From Paenibacillus radicis (ex Xue et al. 2023) (GTDB lineage Bacteria; Bacillota; Bacilli; Paenibacillales; NBRC-103111), in assembly GCF_024722015.1 (NCBI RefSeq), contig NZ_JANQBD010000001.1, positions 124,001-188,000 of the forward strand: a stretch of 64,000 nt of DNA. Direction: 5' to 3'. Numbering within the stretch: position 1 is the stretch's first letter; every line of letters starts with the position of its first letter. A program made the position numbers and the translations under genes. Shown here one piece after another: positions 10,201-18,044 of this stretch. Below the pieces are notes generated by a model. That model searched no databases. It worked only from the letters and a program-made list of their open reading frames with translations, and had not been told where the DNA came from.

Positions 10201-11361
10201 TTAATCAGTTGGATCGGTAGCAACTCTTACCACATATTTCCGTGAAACATTATTCCCCCCATAGACGGGTGCCAGTAATGAGATTGTAATTTCACCACCT
10301 AATTTATAACCTGATTTGGGGATAATTAAGGCTGGAACATCACCAAGCTGACTAATAAAAATGGAACCAGGTTGATTTAGATCTCCTTTAACAAATGCTT
10401 GACGGTCTGGAGTTTGGATTCCAGACATTGAGAAATTTAAGCTGCCTCCTTTTACATATATCGATTCGTCATTGTTATATAAAGTTCGTCCCTGAAAATA
10501 TAAACCATAGCTGTCCCTGTAATCTTTTACCGGATAACCTTTTGTATTTGGCACGAGATTGTGCCAACTCAAGGTACCCATATCGGGCAACAAACCCATG
10601 TTCGGATCATTTGAGTCCCCCAAATCAATCGCAACAAGTCCATCCAATTCCCCACGATAGTTGCCATCGGCCGTTTGCACGAATAAATTATCCGCTTTCC
10701 AAGGATTTGCTGGAAATTGTTTATTGATATCAAAAAACTGAGGCATCATCGTAAAAATATTCGTCTTATGCCAGACAATCTCAGCTGCAGAAGTCGCGTA
10801 CTTATCCGTTGGCAGCTTCTCTCCTGCCTTTAACTTCAGCATCCGTTCAATAACCGTAATCGCCTGCGCCCTCGTAGTCGGCTGATCCTCCCCAAGCGTA
10901 CCTTGATTGTCCAGTCCGTTAATAATCCCCTTGCTTGTCGCCAAGTACATCCATTTCAAAGGATCATAATTGGCTTGTCCAGTACCGCGAACGGCAATAC
11001 GTGACATTTCTCTTCTCGTAATAGCGCCATCAAAATCCGCAAACTCATCCTTCTCGCTCAATCCATTAGCAATAGCTGCATCCAGAAACGGGCCGTACCA
11101 TGCAGAGCTTCCGGATGGGGATGTTGATTTTTTATATCCCATAGCATCTACCGCTAACTTAATAAATTCAGCCCGGGTCACATTCGCGTCTGGCTTGAAG
11201 GTACCATCGGGATACCCATCTACATATCCTTTTGAAACGGCTGTTGTTATGCTCTCCTTTGCCCAATGGCTATTAATATCACTAAAGTTTGGCGCACCGT
11301 AGGCTTGACTTGCAACCAAGAATGACAGAGCCGCGGTAATGGACAAAAAGATTTTTTTCAT
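10201..11361 (-). CDS. SLH-domain surface protein (386 aa)
   Basis: A signal peptide (MKKIFLSITAALSFLVASQA) is followed by three SLH repeats (about 25-180): DINSHWAKESITTAVSKGYV with GYPDGTFKPDANVTRAEF, a second degenerate copy, and one ending TTRAQAITVIERML. SLH triplets bind pyruvylated secondary cell-wall polymer and attach proteins to the envelope. The C-terminal ~190 residues match no family I know. SD AAGGAG sits eight bases before the ATG. The gene is followed after 19 bases by the giant secreted protein, and the latter's reading frame overlaps its end, so they are probably one operon. A promoter and a candidate attenuator lie in the 150-base leader upstream. Confidence 0.9.
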   Translation of the reverse strand: MKKIFLSITAALSFLVASQAYGAPNFSDINSHWAKESITTAVSKGYVDGYPDGTFKPDANVTRAEFIKLAVDAMGYKKSTSPSGSSAWYGPFLDAAIANGLSEKDEFADFDGAITRREMSRIAVRGTGQANYDPLKWMYLATSKGIINGLDNQGTLGEDQPTTRAQAITVIERMLKLKAGEKLPTDKYATSAAEIVWHKTNIFTMMPQFFDINKQFPANPWKADNLFVQTADGNYRGELDGLVAIDLGDSNDPNMGLLPDMGTLSWHNLVPNTKGYPVKDYRDSYGLYFQGRTLYNNDESIYVKGGSLNFSMSGIQTPDRQAFVKGDLNQPGSIFISQLGDVPALIIPKSGYKLGGEITISLLAPVYGGNNVSRKYVVRVATDPTD

Positions 11362-11407
11362 AACAATTTCGCTCCTTTATAGGTCAGTGAACCCCAAAAT
11401 TCATAAT

Positions 11408-11456
11408 AAAAAAAGCACCCCAAACATAGGTTTAAAACCCTCTGAATGGCGGTGCT
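11408..11456 (-). terminator. Candidate transcription attenuator/terminator in the SLH gene leader
   Basis: Read on the minus strand, AGCACC (11451-11456) can pair with GGTGCT (11414-11419), immediately followed by seven T residues. The segment between contains a nested GGTTT/AAACC element. The 5' arm also falls in an alternative fold, CATAGG/CCTATG enclosing CGG/CCG, so two exclusive structures are possible. It sits between a good promoter and the SLH start, as in riboswitch or attenuator leaders. It could instead simply terminate the ferritin-like gene that ends at 11617. Confidence 0.55.
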
Positions 11457-11515
11457 TCCGTCCTATGAATATGAAATTACCATATACTCATTCCATAATT
11501 TACCTTTATTAGTCG

Positions 11516-11545
11516 ATTATACCCGAAGACTGTCTGTTTTTGCAA
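11516..11545 (-). promoter_or_regulatory. SigA-type promoter for the SLH gene leader
   Basis: On the minus strand, TTGCAA (11540-11545) and TATAAT (11516-11521) are separated by 18 bases. This would start a leader of about 150 bases before the SLH start codon at 11361. Confidence 0.6.
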
Positions 11546-11616
11546 TAACGAAATATAGCATCATTCAATCATTCAGCCACTTTTTGAACAGGCATATCTA
11601 TCTCACCTAAGCTAAG

Positions 11617-12081
11617 CTATTCCCCACACTGCTGAAGCATCATAAGCCCAACCATATGATCCGTCCCATCGCTAAGCGCATAAAAAAATAAATCCCGAAC
11701 CCTAAGACTCGGTGTCAATAAATAAGTATCGCGGTAATGCCGAATAGCTGCACGCTCCAAGCTCACGGTTTGCCGCAGGCCATCCTTATAGGTTGTAAAA
11801 GTTTGGGGCAGTGGCTGCACTGAAGGCTCCCCACCCAAAAGCTCCCGGTATAACGTTTCCAATAAAGTGAATTGCTGTTTTTCCTGCTGCATCATCGCTT
11901 TCACTTCATCGGCCTGATCTTCATCAGGTGCTAATTTGACCAACAATGCATAAGAACGGATAAGTGTCGCCGTATGATTGACGCTCCATTCAATTTGCTC
12001 CAGAAACTTCCTTACATCACGGTACTGCAGCTTAGCGGCGAGAGGGTAACCCACTTGTTCGGAGAGCAATTGTGTACTCAT
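11617..12081 (-). CDS. Ferritin-like domain protein
   Basis: 154 residues, all helical, with the four-helix spacing typical of rubrerythrin/ferritin-like proteins: an N-terminal helix with FLEQIEWSVNHTATLIRSY, a helix with MMQQEKQQFTLLETLYRELL, one with ERAAIRHYRDTYLL, and a last one with DGTDHMVGLMML. Candidate metal ligands (Glu, His, Asp) exist but not in a clean EExxH arrangement, so the di-iron site is unproven. A TATAAT (12124-12129, minus) with a weak -35 gives it its own promoter, downstream of the terminator that ends the three small helical genes. SD GGAGGATGC. Confidence 0.55.
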   Translation of the reverse strand: MSTQLLSEQVGYPLAAKLQYRDVRKFLEQIEWSVNHTATLIRSYALLVKLAPDEDQADEVKAMMQQEKQQFTLLETLYRELLGGEPSVQPLPQTFTTYKDGLRQTVSLERAAIRHYRDTYLLTPSLRVRDLFFYALSDGTDHMVGLMMLQQCGE

Positions 12082-12177
12082 GCTGCATCCTCCATTTCCT
12101 CGCTAGGATAGGCAAAACACTATATTATAGCGTATTCACCACAGCATGCCCATGCTACAGAAAAAATATATCCGCAG

Positions 12178-12209
12178 CAAAAAAAGAAACGTTCCCTGCC
12201 AACGCTTCT
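12178..12209 (-). terminator. Intrinsic terminator of the small helical protein operon
   Basis: On the minus strand AGAAGCGTT and AACGTTTCT (12185-12209, one G-U pair, seven-base loop) are followed by a run of T. Confidence 0.8.
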
Positions 12210-12224
12210 TGACGCTCACGATTT

Positions 12225-12506
12225 TTACGAAGGCCGCCGCAATTTGCGGCTAAGCCACGGTTCACCAGGTACGCCTGGTCGGAACTTGCGGATGCGGATG
12301 CCCGATATTTTCTCAGTTAATTGGCGTTGATAACGACTTATCGCTTCCAGCTGTTCGACCAGCTTATCCGCTGCTGTCCCAGAGGAGGCGGAACGTTCAG
12401 CCATATCCGCCATACTTTCAATAATCCGGGCCAGCGCCCGCTGGCTCCGCGCCAATGAATTTAGAATATGAAGCTTGGTCCGATTCTCCTCCTCATGCCA
12501 GTTCAT
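12225..12506 (-). CDS. Small helical protein C (93 aa) of a three-gene set
   Basis: Not recognised. 93 residues: a helical N-terminal part (LHILNSLARSQRALARIIES) ending in a basic, Pro/Arg-rich tail (IRIRKFRPGVPGEPWLSRKL). It starts with ATG in an ATGA overlap with the stop of the preceding gene and is last before the terminator. Its first helix resembles those of the two genes upstream (L..S...MA.IIES/ILEAK pattern), suggesting that the three are distant paralogues or assemble together. No signal peptide or membrane helix is seen. The basic C-terminus recalls the Arg/Lys-rich segments on neighbouring surface enzymes. Confidence 0.7.
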   Translation of the reverse strand: MNWHEEENRTKLHILNSLARSQRALARIIESMADMAERSASSGTAADKLVEQLEAISRYQRQLTEKISGIRIRKFRPGVPGEPWLSRKLRRPS

Positions 12507-12862
12507 TTGCTGTCTCCCCCGAATGAGAACATATCGCCCAAATCACCCGAACCGCCCTCGGTACCTCCACCACCGCTATTATCGGAATCTTCACTCTGTC
12601 CGAGCAGCACCTGCAGGTTTTTGGCCAAGGCCAATTCCATCTTCGTCATGCCGTCAATGACCTCAAGCATCTGCTCATGAATTTCGATGGTTTTTTTAAT
12701 CTGGTCACTATGGCTTTCAAAATGGTCCGAGGTCAGATGCTGGCAAATCCATTGACAGGAACGGGCTGCCTCCACAGATTTGGCTTCAAGAATTAACGCT
12801 ATGTTCGATTGAAAATCCGCTGCTGCTTGCAGCATTTTATGGTACGAATCGGTTCTGCTCAT
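12503..12862 (-). CDS. Small helical protein B (119 aa) of a three-gene set
   Basis: Not recognised. 119 residues: two or three amphipathic helices (about 5-90), including FQSNIALILEAKSVEAARSC and QMLEVIDGMTKMELALAKNL, then a low-complexity Gly/Ser/Asp tail (SDNSGGGGTEGGSGDLGDMF). SD GAGGG is eight bases before the ATG. The N-terminal pattern (helix with ILEAK) matches that of protein A just upstream, supporting common ancestry. It is co-transcribed with its neighbours (33-base gap upstream, 4-base overlap downstream). No secretion signal. Confidence 0.75.
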   Translation of the reverse strand: MSRTDSYHKMLQAAADFQSNIALILEAKSVEAARSCQWICQHLTSDHFESHSDQIKKTIEIHEQMLEVIDGMTKMELALAKNLQVLLGQSEDSDNSGGGGTEGGSGDLGDMFSFGGDSK

Positions 12863-12895
12863 GACTAACCCTCTTTTCCATCCAAAAATACGCTG

Positions 12896-13186
12896 CTATT
12901 CTTCCCCATCCGGAATATCAACTTCCTTCATGACAAAAGCCAAATTATCTGCCAACGCATCCTCCAAATCAGCCAGGCTGCTCAGATAGGCCGCGATATT
13001 TTTGGACACATTCATTGAGTTTTCCGTCAGCATATCAATATCATCGAAGGATGGATTTAGTTCTGGGATATCATGTACGATCTGTGCCATGCGGACGGCA
13101 ATATGCCGTTTGGCCTCCAATATTTTGGCCATTTCCTGTTGCGAATCCGCCATATGCTTGATGATATTCGTCACTTGCCTCTGCAT
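12896..13186 (-). CDS. Small helical protein A (96 aa) of a three-gene set
   Basis: Not recognised. Start taken at the ATG 13184-13186 (MQRQVTNIIKHMADSQQEMA), preceded by AGGAGGG; the frame extends 17 codons further up but without an SD. 96 residues, predicted helical hairpins (QQEMAKILEAKRHIAVRMAQ; NIAAYLSSLADLEDALADNL) with an acidic C-terminus. First gene of a small-protein operon that lies beside surface glycosyltransferases. A structural spore or coat role is possible but unproven. Confidence 0.75.
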   Translation of the reverse strand: MQRQVTNIIKHMADSQQEMAKILEAKRHIAVRMAQIVHDIPELNPSFDDIDMLTENSMNVSKNIAAYLSSLADLEDALADNLAFVMKEVDIPDGEE

Positions 13187-13311
13187 GGTTGACCCTCCTA
13201 AGAGCTTTTGCGTAAGCAGCAAAAACTTACATCGCAAGAATATAGTGTCTGGCGAATGCGATGCTTATTTCATAAGCACCCGACCTTAACTTCCACTTCT
13301 TGCTACTCCCA

Positions 13312-13321
13312 TAACATATGC
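13312..13321 (-). promoter_or_regulatory. GCATATGTTA, sigma-K-like -10 motif
   Basis: Minus-strand GCATANNNTA match 126 bases upstream of the three-gene set. The -35 AC element is not evident at the right distance, so this is weak on its own; an identical decamer lies upstream of the decapeptide-repeat gene. Confidence 0.25.
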
Positions 13322-13424
13322 GGCGGCGCCCGGGGCGGACCAAGGCAAGCGCCTAGAGACAAGGGAACTTTACTCAAAAAAGTTGCTGCAATAAGCCGCC
13401 CCATCAACCTTGGTGTGTACAACG

Positions 13425-14153
13425 TTAAACAGATTGCAGAGGCTCTACGCCCCATTTATCAATAAACTGCTGACGATTATGCCTAATTAACTGCATAACC
13501 GATTGTTCATTTTCCTTTTGGAAGCTTACGCTGCCATGATGGTATATGAAAGAATCTCCCGCAATAAGCATCCGGTAACCAGCCTGCTTGGCTCGATGAC
13601 AGTAATCATCGTCCTCATAATGCCCTGGTGAAAACCGTTCATCCAGCAGCCCAATTCGATTTACCAGCTCTCTGCGAATAAGGAAGCATAAACCAACTAT
13701 ACGTCCAACCTCCAACCATTTGGCGCTGTCCGGCTGATTCATCCTCGCCGCCATGTCATCTACACTGGTGAATGGCTCCGTTATTTGCTGCTTGCCGCTT
13801 GCAAAGTTGCTCATTGGACCAACGATCCCCACATCTTCACCGCTGTATAAGCAACGCAGCATATTTTCCAACCCTCTCGGAGTCATAAGCGTATCGTTAT
13901 TCAGCAGCAGCAGCGCATCCCCACTCGCCGCACGAAGCCCAATATTGCAGGCCATCGGAAAACCTCGGTTGAATGGCAGCGAAACCAGCTTAACCCGGTG
14001 AGACAGACAAAATTCAAGCGACCCGTCCTTGGAGCCGTTGTCTACAACAATAATTTCATGCGGCACATGGGTATGCTGGCGAATGGATTCTATGCAGCGT
14101 TTCAGCCAATGGAGGCCGTTGTAGTTAGGAATGATGATACTGGTCATCTGCAT
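13425..14153 (-). CDS. Family 2 glycosyltransferase (rhamnosyltransferase-like)
   Basis: 242 residues forming a GT-A fold: SIIIPNYNGLHWLKRCIESI at the N-terminus, VVDNGSKDGS, the DxD-like LLNNDTLM (about residue 83), and EDDDYCHRAKQAGYR near residue 180. This is the WcaA/rhamnosyl-transferase branch of GT2, which transfers sugars from nucleotide donors. Its start ATG shares one base with the stop of the preceding glycosyltransferase (TGATG), so translation is coupled. With the rhamnose pathway at 27-30 kb, dTDP-rhamnose is a plausible donor (inference). No membrane segment. Confidence 0.85.
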   Translation of the reverse strand: MQMTSIIIPNYNGLHWLKRCIESIRQHTHVPHEIIVVDNGSKDGSLEFCLSHRVKLVSLPFNRGFPMACNIGLRAASGDALLLLNNDTLMTPRGLENMLRCLYSGEDVGIVGPMSNFASGKQQITEPFTSVDDMAARMNQPDSAKWLEVGRIVGLCFLIRRELVNRIGLLDERFSPGHYEDDDYCHRAKQAGYRMLIAGDSFIYHHGSVSFQKENEQSVMQLIRHNRQQFIDKWGVEPLQSV

Positions 14154-15331
14154 CAGGCCTCACCTCCAGCTTTGGCGCGATTCCTTAATGAGTCTACGAA
14201 AGCTAACCGATTACCAGCGAGCTCTCCCGCCAGCTTCAGTGCTTCCAAATGATCGCCAATGATCAGATCGGCTACACGATTGCCTTTTCCTGTATTATTG
14301 GTACGACGCTTATTGCTGCTAATAACATCAACGCTTCCGGAGATGCCGATACGCAGACCATGATGTACGGCCAGAGCCTGCGCCTTTGGCGGCACCATTA
14401 GACTGGATACCCCAAGCGCTGTCACCGCTTTTCGAGAAAGAGCATGAGGTACCGCTGTCATCGAATTCGCTTCAAGATCGGGCCTCCCTAACGAGGCATT
14501 CAAAAATTGCTTAATATACGTTACAGAGTCACGGTTGGCGAACACCCTCATGTAAGGAGTGATGTTGTTAAGAGCCACATCCAATCCGCATTCAATTCCC
14601 CCGATAAAAGGAATCATAGCTTCCGCCGACAGCAAAATATCTCCATCCAAAAACAACAAAATGTCTGATTGCGCCAGCTTGGCTCCCAATGCCCGGCCTA
14701 CATCATGGCCTAGCGGTTCAGGATAAGACAATATGACAGCATGAGATCGTCCTCTCGCTCTATGGAAGCTTTGATCCACTGAACCATTAACAATGACGAA
14801 CACTTCGTCAAAAGGCAGCCGATTCAGCTGATCCATGATACTTCCAATCGTGCGCTCCTCATTCATTACGGTAACAATTGCTGCTACCGATTGTGTTGTC
14901 GGCAGCATAAGCCAGTCGTGGGCATGCTGCTTTTTCCCTCGAAAAAAGCCTCTAACATAGCCTTTGGATGCATCCATGTACCTTCTCCACGGCGGTCCGA
15001 TCCAACGCATAGAGCGGGCGCGCTGCACCCAATGGCGGTTCAGCGCTTTTTTCTGGTAGCCTTCATGCTCGATTGATAGATGGGCTGCATCCGCTAGCCC
15101 GGCGCGGAAGCCCGCTTGAAAAGCGGCTGAGGAGATTCGAACGGAGCCGGCAGCGAGAGGCCGTCTTGTCAAGCCGCGGACACGGCGCTTCCTGAACCCT
15201 GTTGCTTTACCGCGGCCCCTAGCCCCCGCTGCTTTCAGTCTTACGAACCTCTTGCGCTTCGGTTTAGAGCTAATGCCGGTTCGCGGACCAGCGGGACGCT
15301 TTCGCATCACCAGCAAATTTTTACGCTGCAA
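14153..15331 (-). CDS. Family 2 glycosyltransferase with basic N-terminal extension
   Basis: 392 residues. The first ~60 are extremely basic (KRKRFVRLK, GKATGFRKRRVRGLTRRP), followed by FQAGFRAGLADAAHLSIEHEG, a G-aromatic-rich segment like those on the CgeB-like proteins and the 96-residue basic protein at 24.2-24.5 kb. The GT2 domain begins near residue 145: VAAIVTVMNEERTIGSIM, VIVNGSVDQS, LGHDVGRALGAKLA and the metal-binding FLDGD. It is a paralogue of the next gene upstream, sharing GHDVGR, PHA-SRKA, VPPKAQ and IIGDHLEA. Acceptor unknown. The extension is not part of the catalytic fold and may tether or localise the enzyme. Confidence 0.85.
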   Translation of the reverse strand: MQRKNLLVMRKRPAGPRTGISSKPKRKRFVRLKAAGARGRGKATGFRKRRVRGLTRRPLAAGSVRISSAAFQAGFRAGLADAAHLSIEHEGYQKKALNRHWVQRARSMRWIGPPWRRYMDASKGYVRGFFRGKKQHAHDWLMLPTTQSVAAIVTVMNEERTIGSIMDQLNRLPFDEVFVIVNGSVDQSFHRARGRSHAVILSYPEPLGHDVGRALGAKLAQSDILLFLDGDILLSAEAMIPFIGGIECGLDVALNNITPYMRVFANRDSVTYIKQFLNASLGRPDLEANSMTAVPHALSRKAVTALGVSSLMVPPKAQALAVHHGLRIGISGSVDVISSNKRRTNNTGKGNRVADLIIGDHLEALKLAGELAGNRLAFVDSLRNRAKAGGEA

Positions 15332-15337
15332 GTTTGA

Positions 15338-16114
15338 TCACCTCACCATACTGCGATTTCTTAACAGATCTGAGTACCAACCGCGCTCATTCGTTGCCTG
15401 AGTATACCAGCATATCGCTTCCAAATGGTCACCCACAATTAACCTGCCCAGCGGGTCCCCGCCTTTTCTCCCTGTACGCCGTATCGGATTTTTCAGACCT
15501 ACCTGAACCAGATGCACGGCCTCTACTCTTAAACGCTGTTGGATCGCTATGGTCTGCGCCTTCGGCGGAACAGCCAAATTTTCGGCTCCAATAGCTGCCA
15601 GCGCCCTGCGGCTCATCGCGTGCGGAATGGTCGTCATAGAAGCCCCTCTCAAATCAGCGCGTCTTAATGCAACATTCAGCGCATGCTTCGCCAGCACCAC
15701 CGGATGTACATTATGCTTGTTCACCGGACCGTTATATCGATTTAATGCGATATCGGCTCCACGCTCCACTGCTCTGAGAAAAGGAAGCAGCTGTGCAGCA
15801 GACAAAACCATATCACCATCGAGAAACAATAAGATGTCCCCACTTGCATAACGAGCCCCAACGCTTCGACCCACATCATGGCCCAACGGCTGATCAAAGA
15901 AGATGACGCGTGCACCGGACGCACGAGCTATAGCCGCTGAACCATCCGTCGAACCATTGACAACCAGGATGATCTCAATGTTCGGCTGCAGCTTTTTTAC
16001 TTCGCGGATTACTGCTCTTAGCGTTCTGCTTTCATTCATGATCGGTATGATGACGGACACTTTGGATCGGATTGCCCGCATGCCCGCAGAATGATTCTTG
16101 CGTGTTGGACGCAT
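15338..16114 (-). CDS. Family 2 glycosyltransferase (paralogue of the downstream enzyme)
   Basis: GT2 fold with VSVIIPIMNESRTLRAVIRE, LVVNGSTDGS, FDQPLGHDVGRSVGARYASG and FLDGDMVLS. Start chosen at the ATG 16112-16114 (MRPTRKNHSAGM), 12 bases after GGGAG; the frame extends 24 codons upstream without a better SD, giving 282 residues. About 258 residues with the chosen start. It lacks the long basic extension of its paralogue but keeps a short basic N-terminus (MRPTRKN). Six bases separate it from that gene. Both share VPPKAQ and GDHLEA motifs, so they probably use similar donors. A CATAAAATA motif 52 bases upstream could be a sporulation -10. Confidence 0.85.
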   Translation of the reverse strand: MRPTRKNHSAGMRAIRSKVSVIIPIMNESRTLRAVIREVKKLQPNIEIILVVNGSTDGSAAIARASGARVIFFDQPLGHDVGRSVGARYASGDILLFLDGDMVLSAAQLLPFLRAVERGADIALNRYNGPVNKHNVHPVVLAKHALNVALRRADLRGASMTTIPHAMSRRALAAIGAENLAVPPKAQTIAIQQRLRVEAVHLVQVGLKNPIRRTGRKGGDPLGRLIVGDHLEAICWYTQATNERGWYSDLLRNRSMVR

Positions 16115-16165
16115 CCGTAGACTCAACTCCCATCGCTTGCATTGGGGTAAGAAGCATTCCCATAT

Positions 16166-16174
16166 TATTTTATG
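16166..16174 (-). promoter_or_regulatory. CATAAAATA, weak sigma-K-like -10 motif
   Basis: Minus-strand match to CATANNNTA 52 bases upstream of the glycosyltransferase start; no -35 AC element at the expected spacing. Listed because similar motifs precede several surface-gene units in this window. Confidence 0.2.
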
Positions 16175-16259
16175 TGCATCTGTCACAAGGGCAAGGGCTA
16201 TAGCATAAGGGAGGAGAAAAAGGCTCCAGCTTGGATAATAAAAAGACGTTTACACCCTC

Positions 16260-17990
16260 TCACTGCTTAAGTGGACTAACAAGCTTTATTGCTTCTTCAA
16301 CGGATATCAGGCGCGGTTCCGCATCATTACGCTCCTTGTATTCAACAAATTCGTTCCCAGCCTCTTTGCCAATAACAATTCGCACGGGACATCCAATGAA
16401 ATCGGAATCTTTTAGTTTCACCCCGATTCTTTCGTTACGGTCATCAAGTAGAACCTCAATCCGTTGTTGAAGCAGCTGCTCATATATCGCCTCGGCTAGC
16501 TTCATCTGCTCTTCGCTTTTACTGGAAACAGGAATAATGTGAACCTGATAAGGTGCGATAGATTGCGGCCACAACAGCCCTGCTTCACTATGATGCTGCT
16601 CAACGACAGCGGACAACAATCTGGAAATGCCAATCCCATAACATCCCATAATCATCGTTTGATTGCGTCCGTTGGAATCCAGAAACTTCGCTCCCAGCTT
16701 CTCACTGTACTTGGTGCCGAGTTTAAATATATGCCCGACCTCAATTCCCCGGTTGAACACGAGAGAGCCTTCACAGCACGAACATGGCTCGCCTTCTGTC
16801 ACATTGCGGAAATCACCAGTCCGCTCAAGAGAAAAATCAATACCCGGTTGAACATGCCGAAGGTGATAATCTTGCTCATTCGCCCCGGCTACAGCCCCTG
16901 ATAGAACGCTGACCTGCTGATCCACTAAAATAGGGATGCCCGCCGGAAGCCCGATGGGCCCTACGAATCCCGCAGGAGTCCCTGTTATCCTCAATGTGGT
17001 CTCAGCGTCAGCAAGCTGCAGCTCACCGCAGCCCAAATGATTTTTCACTTTGATCTCATTAACCTCATGATCACCCCGTACCAGTACGACAACCGGACTT
17101 CCTTCTGCAGTCATAAATAGAAGTGTTTTAATAAATTGCGAAGCCGGTTCTACTAGAGCCTTCACCAGCTGTTCGATCGTTTTGATGTCGGGTGTATGAA
17201 ATTTTTCCAATTTGGATGTAGAAGGGGATGCTGATCGGTCGACCGAATTAATCTCTTGACCTTCAACTGCTCTACCTTCTGCTTTCTCAAGATTAGCGGC
17301 ATAGCTGCAAAGTGAGCAGCTAACTATTGTGTCCTCTCCAATCTCGGCAAGCGCCATAAATTCATGAGTACCGCCGTCGCCTCCGATTGTTCCCGCATCC
17401 GCAACAACCGCCTTGTAATGTAATCCGCATTCCGTGAAAATCCGGCTATAAGCCTCGTGCATCCTCCAATAAGTACGGTCCAAACCTTCCCAATCCATAT
17501 CAAATGAATAAGCATCCTTCATTAAAAATTCTCTGCCCCTCAGAAGCCCAAATCGCGGACGCCGTTCGTCGCGGAATTTAGTTTGAATCTGGTATAAAGT
17601 AAGCGGCAGCTTCCTGTACGAATTAATTTCATTTGCAATCAATGTAGTGACTACCTCTTCATGGGTCGGTCCAAGTGCAAACTCCCTGTCATGGCGGTCT
17701 TTGAACCGAATTAACTCCGGCCCATATTCTGAATACCTGCCGGATTGCTGCCAGAGCTCAGCAGGCTGCATAGCAGGCATAAGCAGTTCCTGCCCCCCGG
17801 CTCGATCCATCTCATGGCGAACTATTCGTTCCAGCTTCTTGAGCACACGCAAGCCTAATGGCAAATAGGTATAAATCCCCGCAGCTACCTGCCGAATGTA
17901 ACCCCCTCTTATCATCAGCTGATGGCTCATTGCCTCCGCTTCTGCAGGAGCCTCTCTTAAAGTAGGGAGCAATAATGTTTGTTGACGCAT
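16260..17990 (-). CDS. proS: Prolyl-tRNA synthetase, bacterial type
   Basis: 576 residues, standard length for the bacterial ProRS with a YbaK-like editing insertion (about 235-400). Class II motif 2 is RPRFGLLRGREFLMKDAYSF, motif 3 is GCYGIGISRLLSAVVEQHHS, and the C-terminal anticodon-binding domain has PYQVHIIPV and VLLDDRNERIGVKLKDSDF. It charges tRNA-Pro and hydrolyses Ala-tRNA-Pro in the editing domain. Start ATG at 17990 with AGGAGG ten bases upstream. Control is by the T-box leader directly upstream. The gene sits among surface glycosyltransferases but is a housekeeping unit with its own leader. Confidence 0.97.
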   Translation of the reverse strand: MRQQTLLLPTLREAPAEAEAMSHQLMIRGGYIRQVAAGIYTYLPLGLRVLKKLERIVRHEMDRAGGQELLMPAMQPAELWQQSGRYSEYGPELIRFKDRHDREFALGPTHEEVVTTLIANEINSYRKLPLTLYQIQTKFRDERRPRFGLLRGREFLMKDAYSFDMDWEGLDRTYWRMHEAYSRIFTECGLHYKAVVADAGTIGGDGGTHEFMALAEIGEDTIVSCSLCSYAANLEKAEGRAVEGQEINSVDRSASPSTSKLEKFHTPDIKTIEQLVKALVEPASQFIKTLLFMTAEGSPVVVLVRGDHEVNEIKVKNHLGCGELQLADAETTLRITGTPAGFVGPIGLPAGIPILVDQQVSVLSGAVAGANEQDYHLRHVQPGIDFSLERTGDFRNVTEGEPCSCCEGSLVFNRGIEVGHIFKLGTKYSEKLGAKFLDSNGRNQTMIMGCYGIGISRLLSAVVEQHHSEAGLLWPQSIAPYQVHIIPVSSKSEEQMKLAEAIYEQLLQQRIEVLLDDRNERIGVKLKDSDFIGCPVRIVIGKEAGNEFVEYKERNDAEPRLISVEEAIKLVSPLKQ

Positions 17991-18044
17991 AATTCATAGA
18001 CCTCCTAAAAGTTTTGTAGAAAAGCTTGCCGCTGCAAGCATGTA

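Noticed and set aside
10182..10223. Upstream start for the giant secreted protein
   Set aside because: That ATG lies inside the SLH gene, lacks an SD, and would place 14 polar residues before the signal peptide; the ATG at 10179-10181 has AAGGGGAG.
11401..11520. c-di-GMP-I (GEMM) riboswitch before the SLH gene
   Set aside because: GGACGGAAGCACCGCC superficially resembles part of GEMM, but the GCACAGGGCAAACC core is absent.
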